Assembly: GCF_003584135.1 (NCBI RefSeq)
Contig: NZ_QXFI01000033.1
Coordinates: 62,001 to 126,000, forward strand
Direction: 5' to 3'
DNA length: 64,000 bases
Origin: Flagellimonas pelagia
GTDB taxonomy: Bacteria; Bacteroidota; Bacteroidia; Flavobacteriales; Flavobacteriaceae
Under the pieces are notes generated by a model. It saw only the letters and a program-made list of their open reading frames with translations. It did not search any database and was not told the origin of the DNA. The translations under genes and the position numbers were made by a program. Of this stretch, positions 50,869 through 60,137 are shown one piece after another; within the stretch, counting starts at the first letter, position 1; each line of letters opens with the position of its first letter.

Positions 50869-51366
50869 ATGGCAACAACCAATAATAAATTTACACCAGC
50901 CGGATTTTTGAAAATCATGTCCTTTTTGCATCTGGGCATTGCAGCCACCCCTATTGTTTTAGGCATTTTGTTCTACACCCAAAGTAAAGGTGCGCAATTA
51001 AACTTCGACAATTCTGGCGACATGTTTATTGCCATTGTTCCCGTTATTGCCATTGGCAGTATTTTTTTAGGGGACTTTATTTTTAGAAAAACATTGGGCA
51101 GTCTACCAAAAAATACGAGCCTTCGGGATAAATTGGCCAAGTTCCAAACAGCGTCCATAATCAAGTATGCCCTGCTAGAAGGAGCTGCGCTTTTCAGCGT
51201 GGTGATTTTCTCCAACACCCAAAACCTCACTTATTTGATTATTGGGGCATTTTTGATCTTTTATCTCTTGCTCCAACGGCCCACAAAGGATAAAATTGAA
51301 CGCATTTTGGATTTGCGCGGAGAAGAAAAGGCTAAATTCAATCAGATGAACGAGCCTTTGGATTGA
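50869..51366 (+). CDS. hypothetical membrane protein, four helices
   Basis: 165 aa from ATG 50869; an upstream extension would run back through the SH3 gene. Four hydrophobic segments (near residues 12-32, 50-67, 93-110 and 117-131) and charged ends (KDKIERILDLRGEEKAKF). Not recognised as a named family. Converges with gldC (1-bp gap), no terminator seen between. Confidence 0.7.
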   Translation: MATTNNKFTPAGFLKIMSFLHLGIAATPIVLGILFYTQSKGAQLNFDNSGDMFIAIVPVIAIGSIFLGDFIFRKTLGSLPKNTSLRDKLAKFQTASIIKYALLEGAALFSVVIFSNTQNLTYLIIGAFLIFYLLLQRPTKDKIERILDLRGEEKAKFNQMNEPLD

Positions 51367-51367
51367 A

Positions 51368-51706
51368 TTACAGTTTATCCAACTCCAACTTTTCAGCGAA
51401 GTAGTCGCAGAAATCCTTCATGGTGGCCGTCATCTTCTCATCTTGGGTCGCCTTCATAAAGGTATCGGCCATCGTCATCAAGGTTTGATGGAAAAACATC
51501 TTCATTTCATCCACGGGCATATCCTTGGTCCAAAGGTCAATCTTAAGGGACTCCCTATTCTTACTGTCCCAAACGGACAACATCATGGCCTTGGCATCTT
51601 CTTCCTGCACGCCACCATCCTGTGCCGACCATTTCAATTCTTCCGGAACACGGTTCTCATCAAGTCCTACGGTCAACTTTATTTCTGAAGTATGTACTAC
51701 TGCCAT
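51368..51706 (-). CDS. gldC: gliding motility protein GldC
   Basis: 112 aa, the usual GldC length. Beta-rich start (HTSEIKLTVGLDENRVPEELKWSA) and helical end. GldC accompanies GldB in Bacteroidota and supports gliding and type IX secretion. It follows gldB directly (1-bp gap), the order known from Flavobacterium johnsoniae. Confidence 0.92.
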   Translation of the reverse strand: MAVVHTSEIKLTVGLDENRVPEELKWSAQDGGVQEEDAKAMMLSVWDSKNRESLKIDLWTKDMPVDEMKMFFHQTLMTMADTFMKATQDEKMTATMKDFCDYFAEKLELDKL

Positions 51707-51707
51707 T

Positions 51708-52697
51708 TTATTTTCTTGGTTTGTAATTAGATTGTTTCAATATGTCATCAGCCGGCATCTCAAAAAGTTGGTTCAGGCTGACATGATTTTTTTCCATAAA
51801 AGCCCTCACGATTTGCCATCCTATATACCTGCCCAACCTTCCAGGAGATTGGTTGTCCAATTCCAACCCGAATTTGGAAAAAGGTGCCGGATCCAAGAAC
51901 TTTCGGTCCAATTTAGAATCGGTGCTGTACAAAACTTCCTGCTCCACAAAATATTTCCAGATCTGTTCCTCGTTGGCCATGGCCCAATCCATCTGTTCCT
52001 CGGAGTACCCAATTTTTTGCGCATCGGTATTGGTCGGCAATAATTTATCTTTTAGATAAAGTTCCTTTCCATAATACACCATGCGAGAAAGAAAGGTACG
52101 GTTTCGCGGATACGAAATCACCTTTTTGGAAAAGGCACTGGCCACATCCGACGCCAAAAACTTTTTCTCCAACCCCGCGGCAATATACCGTTGAATGCCC
52201 TCATAAAAATGATGGTCCTTCCCTAAATAATTGTCCAATCCTATCAACAATAAGGTATCCGTAAGAATGATCCGGTCTTCGTACCGAACGTCGGAAGTCA
52301 AGGTCACCACTTTCGGGGTCTCAAATTCAGGAAAGTAATATTTGATATGTTGGAAGAGTGATCCCAATGCTTCTGTTTCAGTTGCAAAATTTCCAAAGGC
52401 TTTATCCACTTCTTCGGAAAGTTCCACCTGAAGGGTATCACTCAATTTGGCTATCCAAACACTATCCGGAAACTGCATGGGGAACAAATAAGGATATTCG
52501 TTCTTCAACTTGGGAATATCAGTTGGGGTTGCTTTAGCAAATTCGCGATCAAATCTAGAAATCTTCAGGTCAATAGGAATTTTGGCTATTGCCTCTTCGG
52601 TCTTATCGGTCTCCTTACATCCTGATAAAACCAAAATGAACGCCAAAATCAACCAACTTGCCGATTCTGGGGTAAAGTATTTCAACAACCTCTTCAT
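51708..52697 (-). CDS. gldB: gliding motility lipoprotein GldB
   Basis: 329 aa from the ATG at 52697. The -7 box at 52731-52738 overlaps the longer possible start, which excludes it. Lipobox LVLSGC puts the lipidated Cys at residue 27. GldB is an essential gliding lipoprotein; the conserved body includes YPYLFPMQFPDSVW. Upstream of gldC and divergent from nadE, as in F. johnsoniae. Confidence 0.92.
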   Translation of the reverse strand: MKRLLKYFTPESASWLILAFILVLSGCKETDKTEEAIAKIPIDLKISRFDREFAKATPTDIPKLKNEYPYLFPMQFPDSVWIAKLSDTLQVELSEEVDKAFGNFATETEALGSLFQHIKYYFPEFETPKVVTLTSDVRYEDRIILTDTLLLIGLDNYLGKDHHFYEGIQRYIAAGLEKKFLASDVASAFSKKVISYPRNRTFLSRMVYYGKELYLKDKLLPTNTDAQKIGYSEEQMDWAMANEEQIWKYFVEQEVLYSTDSKLDRKFLDPAPFSKFGLELDNQSPGRLGRYIGWQIVRAFMEKNHVSLNQLFEMPADDILKQSNYKPRK

Positions 52698-52730
52698 TTT
52701 TAAGGGCACAGCGTTTAAATTTACAGGGCA

Positions 52731-52738
52731 CAAAGGTA
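52731..52738 (-). promoter_or_regulatory. -7 box before gldB
   Basis: TACCTTTG read on the minus strand, 34 bp before the gldB start codon, matching TAnnTTTG. No -33 box at the expected distance. Confidence 0.5.
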
Positions 52739-52763
52739 ATTTATAGAATCTAATTTAGAAGAT

Positions 52764-53552
52764 ATGCAAACAGAAAAGGTAATCGACCATATTGTAAACT
52801 GGCTAAAAGACTATGCAACCCAAGCAAAATGTAACGGGTTTGTTATTGGGGTTTCAGGTGGAATTGATTCCGCAGTAACCTCAACACTCTGTGCCAAAAC
52901 AGGAATGGACCTTTTGTGTTTGGAAATGCCGATACACCAGGGAGAGAATCAAGTAACAAGAGCTGACAAACATATTGATTGGCTTATTGAAAACTTCCCC
53001 AATGTTTCACGTCAACCTGTGAACCTAACCCCCGTTTTTGATAGTTTGGTAGCTGCTTTCCCAAAAACGAGTACAGAAGAAGAACGTCACATGTCCTTGG
53101 CCAACACCCGCGCCAGATTACGTATGACCACCCTATACTACTTTGCCGCTCTTAAAGGATACTTGGTAGCGGGTACCGGCAACAAAGTAGAAGACTTCGG
53201 AATCGGTTTTTACACCAAATACGGTGATGGAGGTGTGGACCTAAGTCCCATTGCAGACCTTGTTAAGACAGAAGTGTATGAGCTGGGCAGAGTTCTAGGG
53301 GTTAATCAAGAAATTATGGAGGCACCACCTACAGATGGGCTTTGGGGAGACAGTAGAACCGACGAAGACCAAATCGGTGCAAGCTACCCTGAATTGGAAT
53401 GGGCCATGGAAATGGACAACCAAGGAAAAACAATTGACGACTTTTCTGGCAGGGAAAAGGAAGTATTCGCTATCTATAAAAGGTACAATACTGCAAACAA
53501 ACATAAGATGGTTCCTATTCCTATTTGCGAGATTCCAGAAGGGTTAAAATAG
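52764..53552 (+). CDS. nadE: NAD synthetase, ammonia-dependent
   Basis: 262 aa. PP-loop SGGIDSAV (31-38). Adenylates deamido-NAD and amidates it to NAD. No glutaminase domain, so ammonia-dependent. Other conserved stretches: GTGNKVEDFGIGFYTKYGDGG and LWGDSRTDEDQIG. Divergent from gldB; a hairpin terminator follows. Confidence 0.96.
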   Translation: MQTEKVIDHIVNWLKDYATQAKCNGFVIGVSGGIDSAVTSTLCAKTGMDLLCLEMPIHQGENQVTRADKHIDWLIENFPNVSRQPVNLTPVFDSLVAAFPKTSTEEERHMSLANTRARLRMTTLYYFAALKGYLVAGTGNKVEDFGIGFYTKYGDGGVDLSPIADLVKTEVYELGRVLGVNQEIMEAPPTDGLWGDSRTDEDQIGASYPELEWAMEMDNQGKTIDDFSGREKEVFAIYKRYNTANKHKMVPIPICEIPEGLK

Positions 53553-53586
53553 CCTTTCAACCATAAAACCCCGGTCTAAAACGAAA

Positions 53587-53611
53587 AAAACCATAGAAAA
53601 ACTATGGTTTT
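53587..53611 (+). terminator. terminator after nadE
   Basis: AAAACCATAG / CTATGGTTTT, perfect 10-bp stem with a five-A loop. The stem's own T-run supports termination. Confidence 0.75.
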
Positions 53612-53712
53612 AAGAAAAAAGTTACAGTTTTACGGTAGCAAATTGTTATCTTGCCTGCTATGCTGCGCAAGTTGCACAACACTAACCAAACACGAATTAA
53701 TTATTTAAGCGA

Positions 53713-54342
53713 ATGATAAAAGTATTGATCGCAGACAACCACCCTGTAGTTAGGTTGGGGATTAAAAAGGTACTTGAATCCAGTCCTGATATTGAAATCA
53801 TTGCAGACGTATCTACTACCGCAGAGCTTTTCCAGGCTTTAAAAAATGTTTCTCCAGATGTAGTCATTTTGGAAATGGACATTCCTGAAATCAATGGAAT
53901 CGCCACCCTTCGAAAAATGAAATTGGAATTTCCCGACATCAAGACCTTAATGTATAGCGGTCAATCTGAAGACGTATATGCTTTGAGCACCATACGTGCC
54001 GGAGCTTATGGTTACTTGTCCAAAACCGCTGATTTGGACTACATTGTCACGGCAGTGAAAAAAGTAAGCGAAGGCAACATGTTCATTACCAATGAACTGG
54101 CCCAGCGACTTGCTTTTGATGAAGGAACACAAAAACCAAGAAGATTCTTCAGAAAACTTTCTTCGAGAGAAGTTGAGGTATTGAAACTCTTGGCCAGTGG
54201 TAAACGAAACAAGGAAGTTGCAGAAGGTCTTAATCTGAACGAGAAAACCGTAAGCACCTATAAGGCCCGTTTGATGAAAAAGTTGAACGTGGACAACTTG
54301 GTGGATTTGTTACAACAGGCAAAAGCCTTGGAATTGTATTAA
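53713..54342 (+). CDS. NarL/LuxR-type response regulator with Glu at the phospho site
   Basis: 209 aa. Receiver domain (1-120) and LuxR helix-turn-helix (145-205, LSSREVEVLKLLASGKRNKEVAEGL, STYKARLMKKL). The phosphoacceptor position, normally Asp in 'DVVILD', reads DVVILEMDIP with Glu54, while the acidic pocket Asp8 (ADNH) and the conserved Lys (LSKTAD) are kept. Glu often mimics phospho-Asp, so it may be active without a kinase; none is nearby. Between nadE and dnaG. Confidence 0.92.
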   Translation: MIKVLIADNHPVVRLGIKKVLESSPDIEIIADVSTTAELFQALKNVSPDVVILEMDIPEINGIATLRKMKLEFPDIKTLMYSGQSEDVYALSTIRAGAYGYLSKTADLDYIVTAVKKVSEGNMFITNELAQRLAFDEGTQKPRRFFRKLSSREVEVLKLLASGKRNKEVAEGLNLNEKTVSTYKARLMKKLNVDNLVDLLQQAKALELY

Positions 54343-54371
54343 GAATACCCAACCAAACCAACTATAGTAAG

Positions 54372-54405
54372 TCCCTTTCAATTTAAATTGGAAGGGATTT
54401 TTTTT
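54372..54405 (+). terminator. terminator between the response regulator and dnaG
   Basis: TCCCTTTCAATTT / AAATTGGAAGGGA stem (one G-T pair) without a separate loop, followed by eight T. Lies 29 bp after the regulator stop and touches the dnaG stop codon. Confidence 0.85.
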
Positions 54406-56377
54406 ATGAAAGTACCCGATTAAGCTTGGCGTTCAACAATTTGTTCAATTGAAGATAGTTGACGATTTCCTCCAAAATCTCCGAGTTGTCCCCGTTGTGA
54501 TCTTGGGTCCTTTCCTGTAATTTTTGAATTCGATTTTTGATCAGGTTACACCGTAAGGTAAGAATAGTCTCCCCTACCAATTGGGCCACACCCAACTGTT
54601 TTTCCTTAGGATAGATTTCCCTTCGTTCCCAATCGTGCAATACATACTGCTCTTCCTCCATCAAAATGGATGAGACTTCGGAAACCATATCCTGATTCAA
54701 GTCGGCCAAAAAGGTCTTTATTGAAAAATCTTCATTTTCATTGAGGTTCTCGATCAATTTGTAATAAATGGACTTGAACTGTTCATTGCTAAGTTCGATT
54801 TCATCTTCCTGAAGGTCCAAATACACCTTTTCGTATACTTTGGCCTCTACAATTTCAGGTTCCAAAACCAGCTCTCCATCTTCGTTTTCCTTCAACACCA
54901 AGTCTTCAAACTCCTGTTTTTGGTTCCCGTACAACAGCAGCATTTCAATAATCTTTCGCTCCAACTCGTATTGCACATCCACCTTTTCTACCACTGGGTC
55001 GTTCTTGACCACTTGAAAGGCTTGCTGTTCCTGCTTTATTTTTTTGGAAGCCTCGTTTACCTCTTTCTTATTGATTTGCGCCAAGGTGTTGTACAGCACT
55101 TCTTCGGAAATCTGCATGATCTTGGCACACTCCTGAATATAGACCTCTTTTTGGATTCGGTCCGGTATTTTACTGATACTGTTTACGATATCCCGAATGG
55201 TATCGGCGCGCTTGATGGGATCATTGGCAGCTTCCTTTACCAATAAAGATGTTTTGAACTGGATAAAATCCTTTGCGTTTTCTTCCAAATAAAGTACTAG
55301 GTCTTCATAGGTATTGCTCTTGGAAAAACTATCGGGATCCTCCCCTTCAGGAAAGGTGCACACCTTCACGTTCATGCCCTGTTCCAAGATCAGATCGATA
55401 CCACGAAGGGAAGCACGCAAACCCGCCGCATCCCCATCAAAAAGTACCGTAATGTTCTTGGTAAGCCTGTTGATCAAGCGTATCTGTTCCGGGGTCAAGG
55501 CCGTACCGCTCGAAGAGACCACATTCTCCACACCACGCTGGAACATCTGGATCACATCGGTATACCCTTCCACTAAAAAACAGTTGTCTTCCTTGGCTAT
55601 GGCCTGTTTGGCAAAATAGATGCCGTACAACACCTTGCTCTTGTGGTAAATATCGCTTTCAGGTGAATTCAGATACTTGGCCGCCTTTTTATCATTGGTC
55701 AAAATACGTCCTCCAAAGCCCAATACCCTTCCACTCATGGAATGGATGGGGAACATGACACGTCCTTTGAAACGATCGAACTTCTTGGTTTCACCACCCG
55801 TTTGCTCCTTTACGATGGTGAGCCCGGTTTTTTCCAAAAAATCCAATTGATACCCTTCATCCAGAGCGCTTTGGGTAAACGCCTCCCATTGATCCAAGCT
55901 ATACCCCAACCCGAATTTTTTGATGGTCTCATCCGTAAAACCGCGCTCCTTGAAATAGGTCAGACCAATGGCCTTACCGGGTTCAGTATCCCACAGGGTC
56001 TGTTCAAAATATTTTTGGGCGTATTCCGAGACCAGATACATGCTTTCCCTCTCATTGGCCTGCTCCTTTTCTTCACTGGTCTGCTCAATCTCGTCTATCT
56101 CAATGTTGTATTTTTGGGCCAGATATCTTATCGCTTCCGGATAGGTAAAATGTTCGTGCTCCATTAAAAAAGCCACCACGTTGCCCCCTTTTCCACTGCT
56201 AAAGTCCTTCCAGATCTGCTTTACCGGAGATACCATAAAACTTGGGGTACGTTCATCGGTAAAGGGGCTGAGTCCCTTAAAATTAGACCCCGACTTTTTC
56301 AACTGCACAAAATCCCCTATCACCTCCTCTACCCGAGCGGTTTCATAAACTTGGTCTATGGTGGTCTTTGAAATCAA
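54404..56377 (-). CDS. dnaG: DNA primase DnaG lacking zinc ligands
   Basis: 657 aa. TOPRIM core intact: FLVEGYTDVIQMFQ (Glu) and VLFDGDAAGLRASLRG (DxD), plus PEGEDPDSF. The N-terminal domain is recognisable (NFKGLSPFTDERTPSFMVSP), but the four zinc ligands of the CHC2 finger are replaced: GLCPFH is GLSPFT, and HCFGCG is KDFSSG. So it should bind the template without metal in that domain. Makes RNA primers at the fork. Confidence 0.95.
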   Translation of the reverse strand: MISKTTIDQVYETARVEEVIGDFVQLKKSGSNFKGLSPFTDERTPSFMVSPVKQIWKDFSSGKGGNVVAFLMEHEHFTYPEAIRYLAQKYNIEIDEIEQTSEEKEQANERESMYLVSEYAQKYFEQTLWDTEPGKAIGLTYFKERGFTDETIKKFGLGYSLDQWEAFTQSALDEGYQLDFLEKTGLTIVKEQTGGETKKFDRFKGRVMFPIHSMSGRVLGFGGRILTNDKKAAKYLNSPESDIYHKSKVLYGIYFAKQAIAKEDNCFLVEGYTDVIQMFQRGVENVVSSSGTALTPEQIRLINRLTKNITVLFDGDAAGLRASLRGIDLILEQGMNVKVCTFPEGEDPDSFSKSNTYEDLVLYLEENAKDFIQFKTSLLVKEAANDPIKRADTIRDIVNSISKIPDRIQKEVYIQECAKIMQISEEVLYNTLAQINKKEVNEASKKIKQEQQAFQVVKNDPVVEKVDVQYELERKIIEMLLLYGNQKQEFEDLVLKENEDGELVLEPEIVEAKVYEKVYLDLQEDEIELSNEQFKSIYYKLIENLNENEDFSIKTFLADLNQDMVSEVSSILMEEEQYVLHDWERREIYPKEKQLGVAQLVGETILTLRCNLIKNRIQKLQERTQDHNGDNSEILEEIVNYLQLNKLLNAKLNRVLS

Positions 56378-56538
56378 GTGCGAATAATAAACTAGCTGTT
56401 AAAGGTAAATAAAAACAAAGTTTTGGGGAATCCAATACCAAGTTTCCCCTTCAAGATTTAGTAACTTAGAGCAAACAAATCGCAGTAGCTAACACTATTG
56501 CCCCTTGTAGCTTAAGTTAAGAGTAAAATAACAGCAAT

Positions 56539-58380
56539 ATGACCCAAAATTATTTCAGGAACATATCCATTTGGACCACCTTCGTTTTGGCCACCGTGGT
56601 AAATGTTTATGCCCAAATGGCCGAAAAGGCCGAACCCGTTTTCATGAATGGTGAGACCCAGGTGGTAGAAGCCTTTGCCAATCCGGACAATTGGATTAGG
56701 GAAGACCTTTGGGTTGAGACCGAGTTCGATTCGGATGGGGATGGCAAACTGGACCGCATGCACGTAGATGTCACCCGACCTGTGCAAACCGAAACCGAAG
56801 GTCTTAAACTTCCCGTGGTCTATGAGTCCAGTCCTTATTATGCTGGTACCGCTGGACTAGACGCCGATATTTTTTGGGACGTAAAACACGAACTCGGGGA
56901 ACTTGGCAGACCTAGACAACATCCAGAAGTAACCCGAATCGGGGAGCGCCCCATCATTTCCAATTCCCAAGTCCAAACTTGGGTGCCTCGTGGCTATATT
57001 GTGGTTCACTCCTCTTCACCTGGCACGGGATTGTCCGATGGCTCTCCAACCGTTGGAGGGGATAATGAATCCTTGGCGCCCAAAGCGGTAATCGATTGGC
57101 TATGTGGTAGGGCCAAGGGGTATTCCGAACGCAATGGCAATGAGGAAGTGAAAGCTTTTTGGTCCACGGGCAAAGTGGGCATGACAGGAACATCTTATAA
57201 TGGCACACTACCACTTGCTGCGGCCACAACCGGGGTAAAAGGTTTGGAAGCCATCATTCCCATTGCACCCAACACCTCCTACTATCACTATTACCGATCA
57301 AATGGGTTGGTACGTTCACCAGGCGGTTATTTAGGGGAAGATATTGATGTACTCTATGATTTTATTCATAGTGGGGACGAATCCAAAAGGGCATGGAGCA
57401 ATAAAGTGATCCGAGATACGGAAATGAAAAATGGTCAAGATCGTATCACCGGGGATTACAATGATTTCTGGGCAGGCCGTGATTACTTAAACGACATGAA
57501 ACCGATGAAGGCCGCTTTGTTGATGTCACATGGATTCAACGATTGGAACGTGATGCCCGAACACAGCTATCGCATTTATAACAAGGCAAGGGAAATGGGA
57601 CTGCCTGTCCAGATATACTATCACCAAAATGGTCACGGGGGACCACCTCCCATTTCCATGATGAACCGTTGGTTCACCCACTTTTTGTTCGGAGTGGAAA
57701 ATGGAGTGGAAAACGACCCAAAAGCGTGGATCGTTCGCGAGAACGATGCGCGGGACAACCCAACTCCATATAAAGATTATCCTAATCCCGATGCATCCAA
57801 CGTTACTTTTTACCTAACCAAAGGAGCCCCAGAAAAAGGAATGCTAACGACCAAAAGACCTGAAAAGCAAGGCACGGAAACCTTGGTGGACAACTATTCC
57901 TTTAGTGGTTCCAGTCTGGCCCAAGCAGAATCCACCAATCATCGGTTGCTTTATGTGACTCCTATTTTAACAGAGGACATCCATATTTCCGGTATAGCCA
58001 AAATCAAAATTAAATTGGCAAGCAGCAAACCGGCAGCTAACCTGTCTGTTTGGTTGGTATCATTGCCTTGGAGCGAAGGACGCGGCTCTAAAATCACGGA
58101 CAACATCATTACCCGTGGTTGGGCCGATCCACAGAACTACAAGTCGCTGACCAAAAGTGAGCCCTTGGTACCCAACAAGTTTTATGATATGGAATTCAGC
58201 CTGATGCCCGATGACCAAATTATCCCGAGAGGGCAACAAATCGGTCTGATGATCTTTTCCAGTGACAAGGAATTTACGCTTTGGCCTGAACCGGGCACCG
58301 AACTAACGGTAGATTTGGATGGAACCGAACTTATCCTACCGGTGGTGGGAGGTTTGGAAACTTTAAAATCAATTCACTAA
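56539..58380 (+). CDS. secreted X-Pro dipeptidyl-peptidase-like hydrolase (PepX/CocE)
   Basis: 613 aa. Signal-peptide-like start (WTTFVLATVVNVYAQ). Nucleophile GMTGTSYNGTLPLAA (Ser in GTSYNG), Asp and His downstream (SHGFNDWNV; HQNGHGGPPPI). C-terminal jelly-roll domain (LLYVTPILTEDIHISGIAKIKI). Likely removes X-Pro dipeptides or cleaves esters in the periplasm. The promoter is not clear. Confidence 0.88.
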   Translation: MTQNYFRNISIWTTFVLATVVNVYAQMAEKAEPVFMNGETQVVEAFANPDNWIREDLWVETEFDSDGDGKLDRMHVDVTRPVQTETEGLKLPVVYESSPYYAGTAGLDADIFWDVKHELGELGRPRQHPEVTRIGERPIISNSQVQTWVPRGYIVVHSSSPGTGLSDGSPTVGGDNESLAPKAVIDWLCGRAKGYSERNGNEEVKAFWSTGKVGMTGTSYNGTLPLAAATTGVKGLEAIIPIAPNTSYYHYYRSNGLVRSPGGYLGEDIDVLYDFIHSGDESKRAWSNKVIRDTEMKNGQDRITGDYNDFWAGRDYLNDMKPMKAALLMSHGFNDWNVMPEHSYRIYNKAREMGLPVQIYYHQNGHGGPPPISMMNRWFTHFLFGVENGVENDPKAWIVRENDARDNPTPYKDYPNPDASNVTFYLTKGAPEKGMLTTKRPEKQGTETLVDNYSFSGSSLAQAESTNHRLLYVTPILTEDIHISGIAKIKIKLASSKPAANLSVWLVSLPWSEGRGSKITDNIITRGWADPQNYKSLTKSEPLVPNKFYDMEFSLMPDDQIIPRGQQIGLMIFSSDKEFTLWPEPGTELTVDLDGTELILPVVGGLETLKSIH

Positions 58381-58396
58381 AAAACATTGTAAAATT

Positions 58397-58705
58397 ATGG
58401 ACAAACATACTTTTGATACATTATCCGAAGCAGTGAACACCCTCACCCAAGAAGGGTATACCGAAGACTTCGAAGCGAAGGAAAATGGCATAAAGGCCCT
58501 ATACTCCAAAAAGGAATATCAGCCCGACGAGTTAAAAATCATAGACACCTATCGCTTTGAAGGGATGACCAACCCGGATGACCAAGCCACTGTTTTCACT
58601 ATTGAGGCCAATGATGGCACCAAGGGTACCCTAGTAATGTCCTATAGTGCGGAACATGGTCAAAACGAGGAACTCATTCAAAAAATACCCATGAAAAAAG
58701 GGTAG
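58397..58705 (+). CDS. conserved hypothetical protein, 102 aa
   Basis: A small acidic soluble protein, one predicted alpha/beta domain (DTYRFEGMTNPDDQATVFTIEANDG). Resembles a small Bacteroidota family that databases often call a phosphoribosylpyrophosphate synthetase; the name is not supported by any visible motif. It begins 16 bp after the peptidase and probably shares its transcript. Confidence 0.6.
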   Translation: MDKHTFDTLSEAVNTLTQEGYTEDFEAKENGIKALYSKKEYQPDELKIIDTYRFEGMTNPDDQATVFTIEANDGTKGTLVMSYSAEHGQNEELIQKIPMKKG

Positions 58706-58707
58706 AA

Positions 58708-59337
58708 CTATCCAAAGAATTTTCCCAAGGCTGAAGGTTGGTACAACAACCAGCCTGTTAAGCTGAAACGGCTTTTGTTGGCCTGTAATACGGCATGGGG
58801 CACTTCTGCACTTTTGAACATGACGCAGCGCATGGCCAAAGGTTCCACTAAAAAACTGGAACCATCCTTTTCAAATATTTCAAGTTCTCCCCCATCCCCC
58901 TGTTGCCAACCTTCATTAAGGTAGATGACCACAGAGATCATCCTGTTGTTTCGGTTTTCAAATTGATCCAGATGTTTGTCGTAATGCCCTCCCGAAGGGT
59001 AGTGTGCCAAATGGAACTCGTACCCGGACAAACTCAAATAGCAATATCGGTTGAACATTTGGATGATTTCATCGAGCAGTTCCCAAAAATTTTGAAGATC
59101 GGAATCCCTTTTTCGATCCAACCAATAGGTAAAGTCGCCCCTAATCTTTGAGTTGATCTGGTTATCGGAATCCACACCAATCCCAGCCTCCTTAAAACTG
59201 GAGAGTTTCGAGAGAAAGAACGAGCGGATTTCGGCATATAGCTCTTCCCGAAAAAAATGGTCGATGACCACATAATCCTTATCAGAGATGTCATCCATCC
59301 AGGACAACCAATTCTCCAAGCTATGGTAGGCTTTCAA
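58708..59337 (-). CDS. 2-oxoglutarate/Fe(II) oxygenase, prolyl-4-hydroxylase type
   Basis: 209 aa. The iron triad HYD...H is present (H118, D120, H181), as is the 2-oxoglutarate-binding Arg190 nine residues after His. The fold signature HLDQFENRNNRMISVVIYLNEGW is typical of P4Hc-type enzymes. Probable substrate: a protein side chain. Converges with the 102-aa gene (2-bp gap). Confidence 0.88.
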   Translation of the reverse strand: MKAYHSLENWLSWMDDISDKDYVVIDHFFREELYAEIRSFFLSKLSSFKEAGIGVDSDNQINSKIRGDFTYWLDRKRDSDLQNFWELLDEIIQMFNRYCYLSLSGYEFHLAHYPSGGHYDKHLDQFENRNNRMISVVIYLNEGWQQGDGGELEIFEKDGSSFLVEPLAMRCVMFKSAEVPHAVLQANKSRFSLTGWLLYQPSALGKFFG

Positions 59338-59456
59338 CGATTCAAAATGTGCGCGAATGTAGAAAATATTTCAAAATGAACTATGGTTTTCTTACTTTGG
59401 ACTTTCTCAACCTCAAGAAGATATCATGGCACAAACTTTGTTTCAAATACTTCATT

Positions 59457-59807
59457 ATGAGAAAAATAATTCCAATTCTTACCCTAGTTTTATGTACCAC
59501 AACCCTAAAGCCCCAACGTGTTTTTGAGGTGAATGGAGACTTTAAGGCCAATTTCCTGGTCTTTGTAGCGGACCGCGATTACAAGGCCGATCTTTTGGTC
59601 CATAAAGTGGATCGGGATTACAAAGCAAAAGATAATAAAGGTCTATGGTTTTTTACCAATGGGGATTTTAAGGCTGATTTTACCGTATTTTTTGTGGATC
59701 GCGATTATAAGGCCGACCTTATCATTTACTATGTGGACCGTGACTATAAAGCGGGCTGGAGAAATGAAGCCAAACGGCTTGAACTCGATTTGCCAACACG
59801 GGAATAG
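59457..59807 (+). CDS. secreted DUF6150-type beta-repeat protein
   Basis: 116 aa from the ATG at 59457 (MRKIIPILTLVLCTTTLKP... signal peptide); the frame stays open 36 codons further upstream but that part has no signal-like start. The mature part repeats a short unit: VDRDYKADL, VDRDYKA, NGDFKADF, VDRDYKADL, VDRDYKAGW. Matches the DUF6150 type. Function unknown; surface adhesion or wall binding is possible. Confidence 0.7.
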   Translation: MRKIIPILTLVLCTTTLKPQRVFEVNGDFKANFLVFVADRDYKADLLVHKVDRDYKAKDNKGLWFFTNGDFKADFTVFFVDRDYKADLIIYYVDRDYKAGWRNEAKRLELDLPTRE

Positions 59808-59843
59808 GTTAAACTAAGTATCTTTGTGGTACAATCCTATTCT

Positions 59844-60086
59844 ATGATTCTTTTCTTCGGAACCAGACCAGGCAAAAAAGAAACCAAGGTGCTCCAAAAT
59901 GTGACATGCCCCTACTGTCAACAAACAGGTACTTTAACAGTGGTATCCCAACCCAATTATGCCCATTTGTTCTGGATTCCCGTCATTACCCTTAACAATG
60001 CCCAATATGCGGAATGTTCGCACTGTAAAAGGGTATTTTACAAAGAGGAATTTACTCCCGAAATGCAACGTGCCCTATCTAACTAA
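59844..60086 (+). CDS. zinc-ribbon protein
   Basis: 80 aa from ATG 59844. The -7 box TATCTTTG at 59819-59826 excludes the GTG at 59826. Two CxxC pairs (CPYC, CSHC) form a zinc ribbon with a hydrophobic middle (HLFWIPVITL). Function unknown. Confidence 0.7.
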   Translation: MILFFGTRPGKKETKVLQNVTCPYCQQTGTLTVVSQPNYAHLFWIPVITLNNAQYAECSHCKRVFYKEEFTPEMQRALSN

Positions 60087-60090
60087 AAAA

Positions 60091-60114
60091 CACGGTCAGC
60101 ATTAACCAACCGTG
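60091..60114. terminator. terminator between convergent genes
   Basis: CACGGT / ACCGTG, 6-bp stem with a 12-nt loop, A-run before and CCTTTTATTT after. Ends the zinc-ribbon gene and could serve the opposing gene as well. Confidence 0.65.
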
Positions 60115-60137
60115 CCTTTTATTTGTATAAATGGTTC

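Noticed and set aside
58397..58705. Phosphoribosylpyrophosphate synthetase
   Set aside because: Similar small proteins are often given this name, but no PRPP-binding motif is present and the length is far too short.
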